This document shows, in pieces, positions 39,555 to 51,080 of a stretch of DNA of 64,000 nt. The stretch is taken from assembly GCF_032854445.1 (NCBI RefSeq), contig NC_088302.1, positions 8,427,338 through 8,491,337 of the forward strand, given 5' to 3'. The stretch comes from Liolophura sinensis (Eukaryota > Mollusca > Polyplacophora > Chitonida > Chitonidae). Position numbers and translations under genes: made by a program. The notes under the pieces are model-generated. The model did not search any database and was not told where the DNA came from. It worked only from the letters and a program-made list of their open reading frames with translations. How positions within the stretch are numbered: position 1 is the stretch's first letter; every line of letters starts with the position of its first letter.

Positions 39555-40757
39555 ATGGATAGATCGAAAATAAAAGTTGACAGAATGATGACAAAGATGG
39601 ACAGGGCAGCAAATGGATCCCCTGAAACGTGGAAACCCTGGACAGAAAACAAAAGCCGAGACCAGTTTGCAAATCGTGAGTGTCCAGAGTTCCCGTCCTT
39701 CGGGTCTGAGTGCTGTAGCCTTGTTGGCATGCTCTGCGTATTGTTCTGCTGTGGACCGTGTCAGAATTCTTTGCCATGGACGTTACGTGTTGTCCCTTTT
39801 TGCGCTTGCGTACTTTTCCTTGCCGTCCTAGTTGTATCTGTGATACAGTATGGTTACTATCGAGATCGGAATTTCCACCTCTCACCGACTGACATTCTTC
39901 GTGTTGTCGACAATCGGTCAGCTGCCTTCTGCAGTGAGTTTGACCTGGACTCTACGAGCCGATTTACGGCATACTTGTTCGACCAACAACCTGTTGTAAA
40001 CCAGGACGTCAAGACTCGCCACATGTGGACAGAAACTGTCTTTGTACAAAATAACAAGCCTGTCGAGAAAAGTCTCTTACTGTTGAAAGGTTCTGTGATG
40101 AAACTGAAAATCTGTCCCGACTACAATCTCAACTTTTGTGCTATCGAAGGCGAGAAGGCGTTTCAGAGCTGGACTAAACACAAGTCACCATCAAACTGTT
40201 TTCAGAGCGGGAAGATCAATCGCGAAAAATGTCGGTCGGTTGAAATGAAATCAAAAAACTCAGGACACATTTACTTCATCTTTACTGCAACAAAATCTGC
40301 AACGTGGGTTGATCTGACCTTTACTCTAAACAGGACCAACTATGACGTCAAGAAAGCTGTAGAATTCTGTGACGTCACACAGCATTGCCAGTTTTCTATA
40401 CCGTTTCACTCGCGGAGCACTGTTGTTGTATCAAGTTTTATAAATGGGGGAGCGGATACTGTCCTAAAAACTCATTGTAGTCCAGGAATCATGTTTTACG
40501 TTTTCATTTTTGTGATTCCAGTGGTTGCCTGTCTTGTTTTAGGTATGGTTTTTGTCTATGTTGTCAGACAAGATGTTAACAGAAAGTTGGATTTAGACAG
40601 AAGATTGAATTCCGTCGCCCGTCGCCCTGCAGATAGTCATCTTAAAGTCAGCCTGCTGAAGTCCAACCTTATCCACTACCACACTTTTCATAAAAATTCA
40701 GAAATACCAAAATGCTTAGCCTCACCGAAAAATTCTAACACATTTGGCAGTTCTTAA
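39555..40757 (+). CDS. Two-pass membrane protein with APD1-4-like ectodomain, 400 aa
   Basis: Complete open frame in one exon, with a strong start context (AAAGATGG) 10 nt after a splice acceptor. Layout: polar N-tail 1-52; Cys cluster C43, C53, C54, C61, C65, C66, C69; TM1 about 78-100; a 210-residue loop 101-310 with sequons N120 and N259 and many Cys; TM2 311-338; Lys/Arg-rich tail 339-400. The loop contains LLLLKGS (174-180), HIYFIFTA (238-245) and LTFTLNRTNYDV (254-265), followed by CDVTQHCQF. From memory this order matches the extracellular part of APD1-4-type proteins (plant RING E3 ligases and many uncharacterised lophotrochozoan proteins). The cytoplasmic tail has only one Cys and no RING, so ligase activity is not expected from this product. 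Family assignment is tentative; function unknown. No close neighbour suggests a role. Confidence 0.85.
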   Translation: MDRSKIKVDRMMTKMDRAANGSPETWKPWTENKSRDQFANRECPEFPSFGSECCSLVGMLCVLFCCGPCQNSLPWTLRVVPFCACVLFLAVLVVSVIQYGYYRDRNFHLSPTDILRVVDNRSAAFCSEFDLDSTSRFTAYLFDQQPVVNQDVKTRHMWTETVFVQNNKPVEKSLLLLKGSVMKLKICPDYNLNFCAIEGEKAFQSWTKHKSPSNCFQSGKINREKCRSVEMKSKNSGHIYFIFTATKSATWVDLTFTLNRTNYDVKKAVEFCDVTQHCQFSIPFHSRSTVVVSSFINGGADTVLKTHCSPGIMFYVFIFVIPVVACLVLGMVFVYVVRQDVNRKLDLDRRLNSVARRPADSHLKVSLLKSNLIHYHTFHKNSEIPKCLASPKNSNTFGSS

Positions 40758-40873
40758 GAGGTTTAGTTTGTTAACTTTTAGGCTTGTATACAGGATGTAT
40801 CTAAATGTTTTAGTCTTTCAGACTGGAACAAATTGTTTTGTACTTTGTATTTCCTTGGGAAATTAGTGCTTAA

Positions 40874-40900
40874 AATAAAATATAAAGAAATTAAAATAAA
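40874..40900 (+). terminator. Polyadenylation signals of the membrane protein gene
   Basis: Two canonical AATAAA hexamers (40874-40879 and 40895-40900) lie 117-143 nt downstream of the stop codon, implying a short 3' UTR. Confidence 0.7.
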
Positions 40901-41439
40901 CATCATGGGAAAATACACTGAAAATTATATACATTTTTAAAAAAATTTTCCTGATTGAAGTGAATGCAGTTAAATGCTTGAATGCTGGAGTGAGGTTTTT
41001 ATGGGCCACAGACCTATTGATATAGTCGTATGCTAGCAGTGTAAATAAGACCATTCCAATATTGAACATTCCGTTATGTAGGCCTACAGCAAAGCCTTGT
41101 CGTCCTAAAATATAGCAGCATCATTAGTTTCAACATTAAGCGTTGCAGACCTCCAATGCTTTTTATATTCTGTATGCTTTCCCTTCACTCGAGAAAAAAA
41201 ACCCTTCAGAAATAGATCAGAAATTGATAAAGAGACCGAGTGGAAATGAGTTGACATGGTTACTCGCAGACCCTGTATTTACACTACCGCATAATATCTT
41301 TTGTTATATTGTTATAGTCACTTATAAGGGACTTCAGCAGGACTTAATAAGGAAGTATTTTGTTTCCCTGCTTAAACGGGTTTTTCAGGTTTAGTCTTGG
41401 GTTTGATTTATGTTTATCTTTTGCAAGAATTGCTACGAA
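40901..41439. other. Gene-free stretch 3' of the membrane protein gene
   Basis: No gene seen; an 83-codon open frame at 41143-41394 has no recognised features. Confidence 0.45.
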
Positions 41440-42545
41440 TGATTTATGATGACTTATTATGTTGATGATTTATTATGTTTGTTTGAAAAATGATTTATCT
41501 AGGTAATGTCAGTTTTGAATTGTGAGTTGAATCTTACTCGTCAGTTAAATATGTAACCTTGTGATGATTTTTTAATGTGCTTTAACAGTGTATCAGGAAG
41601 TTGTCATTGTATCTGATAAATATGACGAATTATGTACTGTGTTTGGAGTTTTAGTAAGTCAACTTTCATGCTGTCATATGTAAATGATGATTTATGTTCG
41701 TGTTAATCAGTAAATACATCGTTTTTACACCTGTTACATGTGATGATTTATGCAGTGTGGTAGTGTGTAAATAAGCCACCATCATACTTGCTACACATGA
41801 TGGTTTATGTACTGTTTTATTGTATCAATAATGTATAATCATGTGCGTTACATGTCTGATGACATTTGCACTGTGTTAGTGTGTAAATCGCCATCATACC
41901 TGTTACATATGATGGTTTATTTACTTTGTTATTGTATCGATAATATATGATCATGCCTGTTACATATGATGACTTTTGTACAGTGTGTGTTTTAGGGTGC
42001 AAATAAATCGCCATCATACCTCTAACATATATCATGATTTATGCACTGTGCTGTAGTATCAGTTATGCGTGATCATGTCTGTTACATATGATGATTTATG
42101 TACAGGGTTATTGTATCAATAATGTATGATCATGCCTGTTACATGTGATGACATTTGCACTGTGTTAGTGTGTAAATAAATCGCCATCATACCTGCTACA
42201 TATGATGATTTATGCACCGTGCTATGATATCAGTAATGCATGATCATGTCTGTTACATGTGGTTACTTTTGTACCGTGGTAGTGAGCAAATAAGACGTAA
42301 TCATACATATGATGATATATACACTGTGATAGTGTACAAATAATGTGTGATCATGCCAGTTAATTGTGATTTTTTTGTACTGTGTTAGTGTGTAAAAATA
42401 TCGTCATCTTGCCTGTTACACATGGGGATTTATGTTTTGTGTTATTGTGTCAATAGTGCGTGAGCATTCTTGTTACTTATGATGACTTTTGTATTGCGTT
42501 GTTATTGTGTAAATAAATTGCCGTCATATACCTGTTACTTGTCAT
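41440..42545. repeat. Degenerate minisatellite, unit about 70-75 bp, paired
   Basis: A motif ACCTGTTACATATGATGATT / TATGCACTGTG / TTAGTGTGTAAATAA recurs about 14 times with heavy divergence. Successive units alternate between endings like AAATCGCCATCATACC and ATGTATGATCATGCC, so the effective period is about 140-150 bp. Unit boundaries are approximate, and the 5' edge fades gradually. Confidence 0.8.
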
Positions 42546-43165
42546 TCGTCGACTCACATAATTAAATAAAGGGAGACAATTAACAGAAAGATCAGTTATA
42601 ACTTGAAGACACGGTTATCGGCCTTGAAAGCTAAGGTTTACGACCCACTTTTGTCAATAAGAGATTAAGAGTAAACAAGAATGCAGAAAAAACAACGTTT
42701 GTTTACATATATTTCTAACTGTGTAACGTATAACATTTTAGTGAAATCCATTGATCTTCCTTTGTAAATGGAACTGACATCTCTCTTCATACATCTCTAA
42801 ATCTGAGTCTGTATTTACCATTGCCGATCATGGATTGTTGAGAAAGACTGGCGAGCGTAACACTGATCTGCGCATGGCAGCCGTAAATGTATAGACTCTA
42901 AAAGATTTGGCACAGTACTTGTTACATGTGCTGCTTTGTTACATGTGAGGAATTACGACACAATGGAGAATGTAAAACGTGACTTTAAAAATAAACAGGA
43001 GCGGTTCAGTTATTCTACCTTCACTTTGTAACACTCGATGACTGTTTGATAGGTGTTTTGAAGAATACATCCCTCACACGACGGCGTGTATTTGTAGAGA
43101 ACATGGAAGTGACCGGAGGAAAGCGCCAGAATAGGAACTAACTCGCCAACGTCTCACTTTCGAAG
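42546..43165. other. Gene-free spacer
   Basis: Unique-looking DNA between two minisatellites; no gene seen. Confidence 0.45.
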
Positions 43166-43427
43166 AACATCTTAGTGTAAATAGGCCTATCCCTCATTTA
43201 TCACATGAACATCTCAGTGTAGATAGGACTATCCCTCATTTATCGTAAGAACATCTTAGTGTAGATAGGCCTATCCCACATTTATCACATGAACATCTTG
43301 GTTTAGATAGGTCTATCCCTCATTTATCAGCTGAAAATCTTAGTGTAGCTAGGCCTATCCCTCATTTATCAACTGAACATCTTAGTGTAGAAAGGCCTAT
43401 CCCTCATTTATCACATGAACATTTTGG
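43166..43427. repeat. 42-bp minisatellite, six full units plus a partial
   Basis: Six exactly 42-bp units (43166-43417) of the form AACATCTTAGTGTAGATAGG / CCTATCCCTCATTTATCACA / TG, then a partial AACATTTTGG. Units differ by one to five bases and have no length change. Confidence 0.95.
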
Positions 43428-44242
43428 ATATAATAATTTTCAAGTAAAAGGCATTTATTCTATACTTCTGGTTGTCGAGTTTATATGGCAATATGGATTT
43501 TTTTTCTCCAGGACGAATGTTTTTCGTATATCACTGAGGACTGAAGTCTTCTTTCCTCATACATGCATGCAGATTTTAGACCTGTGTTTTTGTATTCAGA
43601 GAACCTTAAATGTTAATCAACTTAGAACTCTTTCGATACCCATTTATGCTTACACTGGGATTCACACATCCTCTTTTATCAGGAGTTTGCTCTCGTTTTC
43701 TGGTCACGCATAATCTCTCATCTATTCGTGTGAAAGATTGAACCCCAAATTGAACTCGAGCTCTGAAGGATATCCTGTGTGCTTATTCGGACAGCAGTTC
43801 AAGGGAAGTAACTTTTACTCCCCCAATTCACGGGAAATTGAGCAGTATTATGAAATGTTTCATTATTGTATATGGTAGATCTCGCGAGACTGCATTGTGT
43901 CACGTAAAGTGCACACCTGGTTGGGTTTATTTGCACACCACACTAACAACTCCCTGCAGTCGGGAAGTATGACGTAAGCCTGTCTAGAATTTACACTGGC
44001 CCACGTCTGGGATTTCATAGCAACCGTCATATTATCATGTCCCTATGCAGTACATGAGAACGGAGTTGAGAGCCTTACACTCGTCCATAATGCCCAACAT
44101 GTAATTTCTTTCTTTCTCGTTCTCATTCTTTTCAAACTGAGGTGAAGGTTTCGCGTTTATTCATGTTTACTTTGTAGATGTGTTATTTTCTAGAGTAACT
44201 TACCCTTCTCCACCAGCACAATGCAATACTTAGTGACGCATG
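43428..44242. other. Gene-free stretch
   Basis: Nothing recognised. Confidence 0.45.
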
Positions 44243-44422
44243 GACTCCGTGGCCGAGTTGGTAAGAGTTGATTTCGAGTCCTGCTATTGCTGGGGAAGGT
44301 TTTTCGGCAACCTGCGGATGAGCGGGCTCTGTCTGGTTTCCTCACACCATAATGCTGGCCCCCGACGTACAAATGAAATATTCGTGGGTACGGCGTAAAA
44401 CACCAGTCAAATAAATAAATAT
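44243..44422 (+). repeat. SINE family A, internally shortened
   Basis: The head TGGACTCCGTGGCCGAGTTG and B-box-like TTCGAGTCC are followed directly by the body (GGCAACCTGCGGATG), CACCATAATGCTGGCC, CGACGTACAAATGAAATATT, GGTACGGCGTAAAACACCAG and (AAATA)n. Part of the head-body junction is deleted. Confidence 0.9.
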
Positions 44423-45341
44423 TTTGTGAGGCTGTAAAAAAAGATTCCCATTTCGTTTGCAGTTTCAGGGATTTTTTATTCCTGCGTGCTTACTGAGAAA
44501 GAATAGAAAAGAGAAATTAAGTTGTACCAGTTTTCCTTAGCTAAGAGAAACAATCAAATTGCTAGTATCTGAAATAATAGTTTCTCATTGACAACTAAAT
44601 CAGTGTGAACAGATTTCAGGGGTTTGTTTTCTTCTCTAAAATTTTGACAGTGTGGAGTGCAGCATTTCCACTGGTTCACCATGTCAGAGAAAAATTAAAT
44701 CGTGAAGTGGTTGCGAGTGTGTCGAAAGCGTTTCGGTGTCTCTTAAAATGATACCCGTACGCGTACGTTACATATCAAACGTACATTAAAACTATACAAT
44801 GATGTTAAGCTGGATGTGAGCTCCTATATTGAATGAGTGGTTAATTGTTCAAAGATGTGTAAGAAATTCAGACAAACTTGAATCTTAAGTCTGTCTCCTA
44901 CATAACACAGAGGCTATTGTCATCAAAGGGACATTTTGACCCCAGTTTGATGCTAACAGCTGCACCTGAAAGTCTGCTACACATGAACCAAGACTAGTTA
45001 AAATACCGCTGTTTAGGAACGTTAATGATGGAGTAACAATATTGTGACTGTTCTCGACAAGCCTATTCAAGCTCCATGGCTTAGACAGAGATGGAGATAT
45101 CTACACTGTAATAAAGCAAGATTATCATGGGTTCGCTACATGGAACAAGGATAGGCTAACCTACAAACAAAAATCACACACTTTTTATACTCTGCTTCTC
45201 AATGATAAATCTATACAATGATGTTAGCCTGGATGTGGGCTGTTTTTGATAGTGTTATCTGTATCTATGATGGCCATATCACAGGGATGGGGTGAACATA
45301 GTAACATACATTGTATACAAACTGAGCTTGAAAAAGTTAGG
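44423..45341. other. Upstream region of SLC5 exon copy 1
   Basis: No coding exon seen. A roughly 30-bp sequence CTATACAATGATGTTA... is present twice as a direct repeat (44792-44821 and 45211-45240). The promoter or 5' UTR of copy 1 should be here, but no clear core element was recognised. Confidence 0.45.
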
Positions 45342-45686
45342 ATGCGAGAGTCATTTACTATCCACCCGGCGGACTATGCTGTTTGTGGGGTTACCACGGC
45401 CTTATCTCTAGGGATAGGATTTTACCATGCCTTGGCTAAAGGTGGCCAAAACTCTACCTCCAAATACCTGGTTGGTAACCGTGACATGGGCTTGATCCCG
45501 GTGTCCTTCTCTCTCGTTGTGACATACATGTCCTCTATATTCGTGTTGGGGTCTCCCGCAGAGGCCTACGTTTACGGTGTTCCGAACGTCCTGTCTTTCT
45601 CGCTGGTTATCCTATTTTCTAACGCACTGGCCGCCTGGATAACCGTACCGCTTCTACATCCGCTCAACATCACCAGTGCTTACGAG
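45342..45686 (+). CDS. SLC5-type sodium:solute symporter, first coding exon, copy 1
   Basis: Encodes the first 115 residues of a sodium-coupled solute transporter of the SLC5 family, closest in character to the SMCT/SMVT/NIS branch (SLC5A5/6/8/12). Visible: TM1 about 11-30 (SLGIGFYHALAKGGQ), the SKYLVGNRDM linker, the broken second helix IPVSFSLVVTYMSS then LGSPAEAYVYG, a third helix about 80-104, and ITSAYE at the end. The start is the Met conserved in the other copies; the frame is open 32 codons further upstream, but that part is not conserved. The exon ends GAG|GTAAGG in phase 0, where the next residues in family members are YLELRF-like. No following exon was recognised nearby. It differs from copies 2/3 at many positions, so it is an older paralogue. 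Confidence 0.85.
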
Positions 45687-45699
45687 GTAAGGCAGCATT

Positions 45700-45765
45700 T
45701 CTGTCTTTATTTATTTATTTTATTGTTATTTTACGCCGTAACCAAAAACATAGATGGCTGGTAAA
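45700..45765 (-). repeat. SINE family A tail fragment
   Basis: TTTATTTATTTTATTGTTAT followed by TTTTACGCCGTAACCAAAAA, i.e. the SINE-A 3' end on the minus strand, starting 14 nt after the donor of SLC5 exon copy 1. Short, so moderate support. Confidence 0.6.
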
Positions 45766-46263
45766 TTACATTAGATGTTTGGCTTCCACAGTAGCTCTGT
45801 GACACAGAGATTCCGGGCTCGACTCCGGCTAGGGTCAGATGCCTTATCTCTATCCCTGTTTTGATGAACATCTATACATTTGTCAGATGGTCTGTTTACA
45901 TGTAGTAATCATCTCGCAACGGGATACGGAAATAACATCCATCCGGCTAGAAAAGTAAAATTAACCGGCTACTTACGACGTCATATAACGAGAAGCTGTT
46001 ATAAAAACAAAAACAAAGAAGTAGTATATAGTCGTAGGCTTACACAGATACAGCAATTAATTCATCTGCAAAGTCACCTAAAGGAAGTCATCATCTCTCT
46101 GACGGCCAATCAAACCAACTGTGTTACATTAATGTTGGCCGATGGACTGGAATAACCATCACAAAGCACTTCCTCATGTGTAAACATGACAGTTCCTTAC
46201 CCGGGACTGAGAATTTTCAAGATGATTACAGATCTGGGCCATGGAATATTTGTTAAGATCACG
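45766..46263. other. Intergenic or intronic, no exon seen
   Basis: A tRNA B-box-like GGCTCGACTCC near 45815 may be the remains of another SINE. No SLC5 exon recognised. Confidence 0.4.
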
Positions 46264-46475
46264 GTCAGTATGTTTTATTTTTTTTTTTATTTGATTGGTG
46301 TTTTACGCCGTACTAAAGAATATTTCCCTTATACAACGGCGACCAGCATTATGATGGGAGGAAACCGGACAGAAACATCCGCAGGTTGCTGCAGACCTTC
46401 CCATGTACATCCGGAGAGGAAGCCAGCATGAGCTGGACAATCAACTGAGCCGTTGAGGTCCTCCAGTCAGTATGT
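46264..46475 (-). mobile_element. SINE family A, 5'-truncated, with target-site duplication
   Basis: The minus-strand copy 46274-46465 runs from GCTCAGTTGATTGTCCAGCT through the body to AACACCAATC and an A-rich end. It is flanked by perfect 10-bp repeats GTCAGTATGT at 46264-46273 and 46466-46475. Most of the tRNA head is lost or altered. Confidence 0.88.
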
Positions 46476-47189
46476 CACCCCTGCTTTCAAAACCATCCTA
46501 AATACATTTTCTCGCCGTTCATAAGCAACGAAATTGTTTCACGTGCTGGTTAAACCACGTTGTGCATACTTTAGGTAAAGAGAATATATGTGTGTACAGT
46601 CACATTGGAAAGAAAGGTTGAAACGAAGTTCTTGCCTTTTCTGACATCACTTCCTGTTTCATCACTGTGGCCCCATTGACTGCGTTCAATATTACTCGAT
46701 ATTTCTGTACAAAGTTTGCTAGCGGTGGTAGCGATGCAAACCGAGCGTAGAGGGCGTCACATGCGCTGGAGGACGCTCGAGAGACCACTTTACGGTCTGC
46801 CCCACCCGAGATTGATAAAATCGTTAAACAATGATACTAATATAAATTTAATAAATTTAAAACCAGTAATTCATCGAATGTATTACAAGGTTTGGAAACA
46901 TTTTACCACTTAGCACTGGAACGAAGGAGCAATGTAAGTAGACTATAAAACAGCTAATATATGTGTGTTATGTCTACATTGCCAGTGATATACTTTGTAT
47001 CAGGTTTGCCAGCAATCTACATGTACATCTCTAATGCGTATACAACGTGTATCACCGTTTATTTCCAATTGTTCGCTTTGCCTGATAGTCTGCCACATCC
47101 TTTACGTCCAGTCGTTTAGCATTCATGTGCCTCTTATAAGTTACTATGGGCCATTTGTTTAACCAAAGGTCTGCCCAACCAGTCATGTT
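46476..47189. other. Gene-free stretch
   Basis: No exon or repeat recognised. Confidence 0.4.
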
Positions 47190-47335
47190 TACTTGCTCTA
47201 TCCTCACAGTGCTTGGCGTCAAGCGAGGCAGCAACAAGTACCAATCTTAATCAATCAATAAATTATTAAAGTCTGGGGTATGGCCCGGGTTTGATCCCGG
47301 GTCTCCCGATTCGAGGCAGGCTTCATAGAAAGATC
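47190..47335 (-). repeat. SINE family C with tRNA-like T-arm
   Basis: On the minus strand a B box in a perfect T-arm-like stem (GACCCGGGATCAAACCCGGG) is followed by GCCATACC, then GTACTTGTTGCTGCCTCGC and a CAAGCACTGTGAGG block. Related to 55945-56140 (+) and 14165-14245 (-). Confidence 0.7.
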
Positions 47336-48736
47336 GTAGATTACTTCGTGAATATTAGAATTGTGACATATAAAAAGTACAACCATTTTGATCACACGAT
47401 GGATGTGCCAGAAGAATAATGTATTGCTCATTATATACTTATATCGGAAAAAACACCTGCACATATAGGCCTTACTTTAAATATGAATACCCATGCCTCA
47501 CTGACAAGTGCAAATTTAAAGACCCTTTGTTAAATATAAGGTAGTTTACTGAATTAAGTCATACATGTATGTCTGCTTGGGGTTTTACGTCGTATTTAAC
47601 CCTGTCTCAGTCATATGACAGCTGCGCGTATAGTCCACAGACATGCCTTATCTCTGAATTATGATAATAAATTATACATAGTAATACGATTGAAGTACTG
47701 GTTTAAAACGGGACGAAATCCAAGTCCAAATATATTTGTTGGACATGAGCCACATCTGCATTTAGGGCTTAATTACGCAGAGACGATATGTACCAAGAGC
47801 TGGTCCCTAATATCACCATACCAAGAAAAAAAAAGAAAACTCAAAGAAAAAAGGAAGATATATTGATGATCATATGTGCAAATAACTTTCCATGTGTCCA
47901 TCTGAAGATTTCTTCACGTTTATTTTTTGCCCACCGTTAACAATGTATGCTGGCCTTAAATTAGCATCGAAGTATCCCGCTGTATGATACATTGCCTGTC
48001 CTGAAAGGTAACTTTCAGGATATAAAATGTCAAATTGCTGCACGGGTACGTTTTCTCGGTATTATCAGCCCTGCATGAATCAACGGGGGAACAAATGACA
48101 TTTTTATCCCTTTAAATTGTTGTAATGTTATTGTATGTTAAATGTGATGACAACACAGAATTTTGAAAATTCTAGACCGTGACGTCTTGTAAATTTTAAT
48201 TAACAGCACTGCATTTTTTGTCTCTACTTCTGCGTAAGGCATGGTACTAGGAGGCGTGTAATTTGCTACTATTTATGCATCTACATGAACAGTCAGAATA
48301 ATCCCAAAACTGAGAGATTATTGACAAGAGGACGTATTTTCACCGGTTACGTGTGACCATTTGCCAGCTATCACACGGTCGTCGATGCTGCTATCTTACT
48401 CTCTGTGCTCTGCGTCTACAATGACATTCGTGTTAAATGCAGTTGCGTCATAGGCTGTGGAATGTGTAACCAAACAATGACTTATTTAAATGTCTTTTAA
48501 AACACAAACTCTTGAGTCATAGTGTCTTTGGGGTCGACCTGTTCATCATGTAGTCACATCGACATCTACTAAAAGCCTTATTATCAAATTTCACTTTGTG
48601 TAACGTGAACTTTTTAACATTTTGTTAATTGCTATTTGGGTAAATAAACTTTTCACTGTATGTATGTAACATGGACACACACGATCACGCAGCACTCGAG
48701 TGGGTAGGCCTATATGTCAAGCGACAGCTGTCAACC
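47336..48736. other. Gene-free stretch
   Basis: No SLC5 exon, other gene or clear repeat recognised, although this is the interval where exons following copy 1 could lie if it were a complete separate gene. Exons shorter than about 60 codons could have been missed. Confidence 0.4.
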
Positions 48737-49031
48737 ACACAAAACTGTATGTGATCAGTGGTTTGCTTGCGCCTGCGCGTGTTCCAAAAACCTGCAGACA
48801 ATAGTCAGAGCTCACGGTGTCACCTCCCCTACCTGTAGACAATAGCCAGGGCTCACGGTATCACATCCCTTGTGTGCATTACAGCACGTTTTGGTATAAT
48901 TTACTTGTTTGTACCTGCTAGATATGCATAGTCACAGTTTTGATGAACACAGGTAGATATTAATTTTCTCATTGCTCACAAGTAGGATAAAAACTTCTCC
49001 AGGGTAAGAGACTCTCCATTGCGCCAGCAGA

Positions 49032-49379
49032 ATGGAGAGAAATACATTTACAATTCACGCGGCAGACTATGCTATTGCAGGAGCTACAACGGCTGTCTCC
49101 CTGGGGATTGGAATTTATCACGCAATGGCCAAAGGTGGCCAAAAATCAACGGCCAAATACCTGGTGGGCGACCGGAACATGAGCGTGATTCCAGTGTCGT
49201 TCTCACTGGTCGTTACGTACATGTCGTCTATTTTCCTTCTTGGAAATCCGGCCGAAGCGTACGTATACGGGATTCCCAACGTTTTGGCCTTTTCCTTGGT
49301 CATTTTCTTCTCCAACGCCCTGGCAGCTTGGTTGACTGTGCCACTCTTGCATCCGCTTCACATTACCAGCTCTTATGAG
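49032..49379 (+). CDS. SLC5-type sodium:solute symporter, first coding exon, copy 2
   Basis: 116 codons, one residue longer than copy 1. Starts MERNTFTIHAADYAIAG and ends at the same TYE-equivalent (SSYE), with donor GAG|GTAATT in phase 0. Conserved features: YHAMAKGGQ, KYLVGDRNM, the second helix with VTYMSS, LGNPAEAYVYG, and FFSNALAAW in the third helix. A TATA-like GATAAAAA sits about 50 bp upstream of the ATG, in sequence shared with copy 3. A pyrimidine-rich acceptor-like TTTTCTTTCTTTACACAG ends at 49404, only 25 nt past the donor and also present in copy 3; that is too close to be this exon's own acceptor. Twelve nucleotide differences from copy 3, eight synonymous, indicate past or present coding constraint. 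Confidence 0.87.
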
Positions 49380-49944
49380 GTAATTATTTTCTTTCTTTAC
49401 ACAGGTTTAGTGTCCTTACTATACTGAAAAGCACTTATATGCGGACGACATGAAGTATTCAAAAATTGTTCCGTCTCGAATAAACGCTACGATACATATA
49501 CACCGTAAAATCATTATAGAGTTTCCTAAAGCCTTTCTAAGTTTATCAAGCACGACCGTCATATGTTTGTACTAAGTCCGAATTGACTACAAGTTTTCTA
49601 TGGTAAAGATGCTATAACCATGGTATCGATTTTCTTATTGTCACCACTATATCATATTCTGTCTATATGTGAGCATTCTACTCATATTTATCACCGAATG
49701 ACTCCCCGTTGTCATTTGACTCAAACAATGTCCCACGTAAAAAAACCCCAAGCATACATCCATCCATACATCTCTGCCATAAATATAAACCAACATCAAA
49801 ACTGAAAATTTGTTTCAAACATAGTTAAAAACGTACAGCATAGAGATTGAAATCAGAATAGCAACCACAGTGTGATAGTTTGCAAATGATCACACGCATA
49901 CATGCAAATGGAGAAATAAGGCCTTCTTGTCAGTTACTTCAGGT

Positions 49945-50217
49945 ACCACTGGGGTGACCTAATGAATAGAGCGTTCGCCTCGAAGTACCGGCCCCGCTTG
50001 GTGGAGCGCCCATTTCGGGGGCGGTAGAACCAGGGTCAATCCTGGGTCGGTCACACCGAACACCTTCAAAAGAGAAAGGCGTAACTTTCTCGCTTGGCAT
50101 TCAGCATTAAGGGGATAGTCCTTCGACTGGTTGACCAGTAAAAATTTTATGGCTCAGACAGGGGCGGCTTACTTAACCTCGTTAAGCTGTCTCGGTGAAG
50201 CAGCTCTAGATAAAATA
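49945..50217 (+). repeat. SINE family B, copy 1
   Basis: tRNA-like head (GACCTAATGAATAGAGCGTT), a B-box region CCAGGGTCAATCCTGGGTCG in a T-arm-like stem, then AAGGGGATAGTCCTTCGACT / GGTTGACCAG, GGGGCGGCTTACTTAACCTC, GTCTCGGTGAAGCAGC and a short A-rich end. It is shared with unit B, so it was inserted before the segmental duplication. Confidence 0.8.
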
Positions 50218-50234
50218 CATTTAATTATCATCAA

Positions 50235-50620
50235 CTATTTTACTAGTATGGTACAAGATTTGGATAATTGACCATTTTTTGGATTTTTCCACCAGAAAAC
50301 TACTGAAAGCTTGTCTTTACACGCTACCGTCCCAATTTCGTACTTTATATAATTTCGTCTTTGATGGATTCTGTTAAACGTTTTTGACAATTGACCTTGC
50401 GATAATTGGCCCGGAACATCCAATTGAGTTCATGGCTGGTATACGAATGTCTGTTTTGCATACGAATGTCGGTTTTGACGTAGAGATTCACATCTACTGT
50501 TATTACTTGCTGGTTTTCATGGAAAGATTTCTACATTAGGTAAACACTTAAATATCATTAGACGTGAACCGACCGAAATTATCTTACGGACAAGGCGATA
50601 ATGTACGCACTATTGAAAAA
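50235..50620 (+). repeat. Dispersed block, copies at 57.66 and 61.26 kb
   Basis: A block from GGTACAAGATTTGGATAAT to GATAATGTACGCACTATTG. It is shared with 57660-58045 and, more diverged, 61265-61620. In the third copy it lies upstream of the SLC5 exon rather than downstream, so the duplication is mosaic. Confidence 0.85.
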
Positions 50621-51080
50621 TTACAGTGTTGCACCTTTCCAACGTTTTAGAGTGGAGCATCTTATTTACTGGGGCACATCCCACTCTCGGGATGGCCTGT
50701 AAATCCTGAGTTGGTAAAACCTATATACCCGACGATAAACCATATTCAATTCACATTGTTCATTTTTAATAACCAATCGATCGTGACTTAACATAAATTA
50801 CACACGGGAAGAGTGTCAACTGAAACTGGGTCAACAACAAGGGATTTCCAGTATGCTGATCGAATAAATCTTCAAACTAAATCAAATACTTAAACCTTTC
50901 AAGGGCCTCAAATTAATTGTATGTCGATACTTGTCGAACAATCTGAGCCAGAATACAATTTTCGTCATTAACACTCTACAGTCTAAATGTTGATAAGAGT
51001 GATAGACTAAGCGCATTTTCTCAAAATATTCAAGACCATGAAGTTGCCGTTGTCAGAATCTATTCTAGAAGTCTTATACA

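Noticed and set aside
45246-45341. In-frame upstream extension of SLC5 exon copy 1 (32 codons)
   Set aside because: Not conserved in the other three copies, whose homologous proteins start at the equivalent of 45342.
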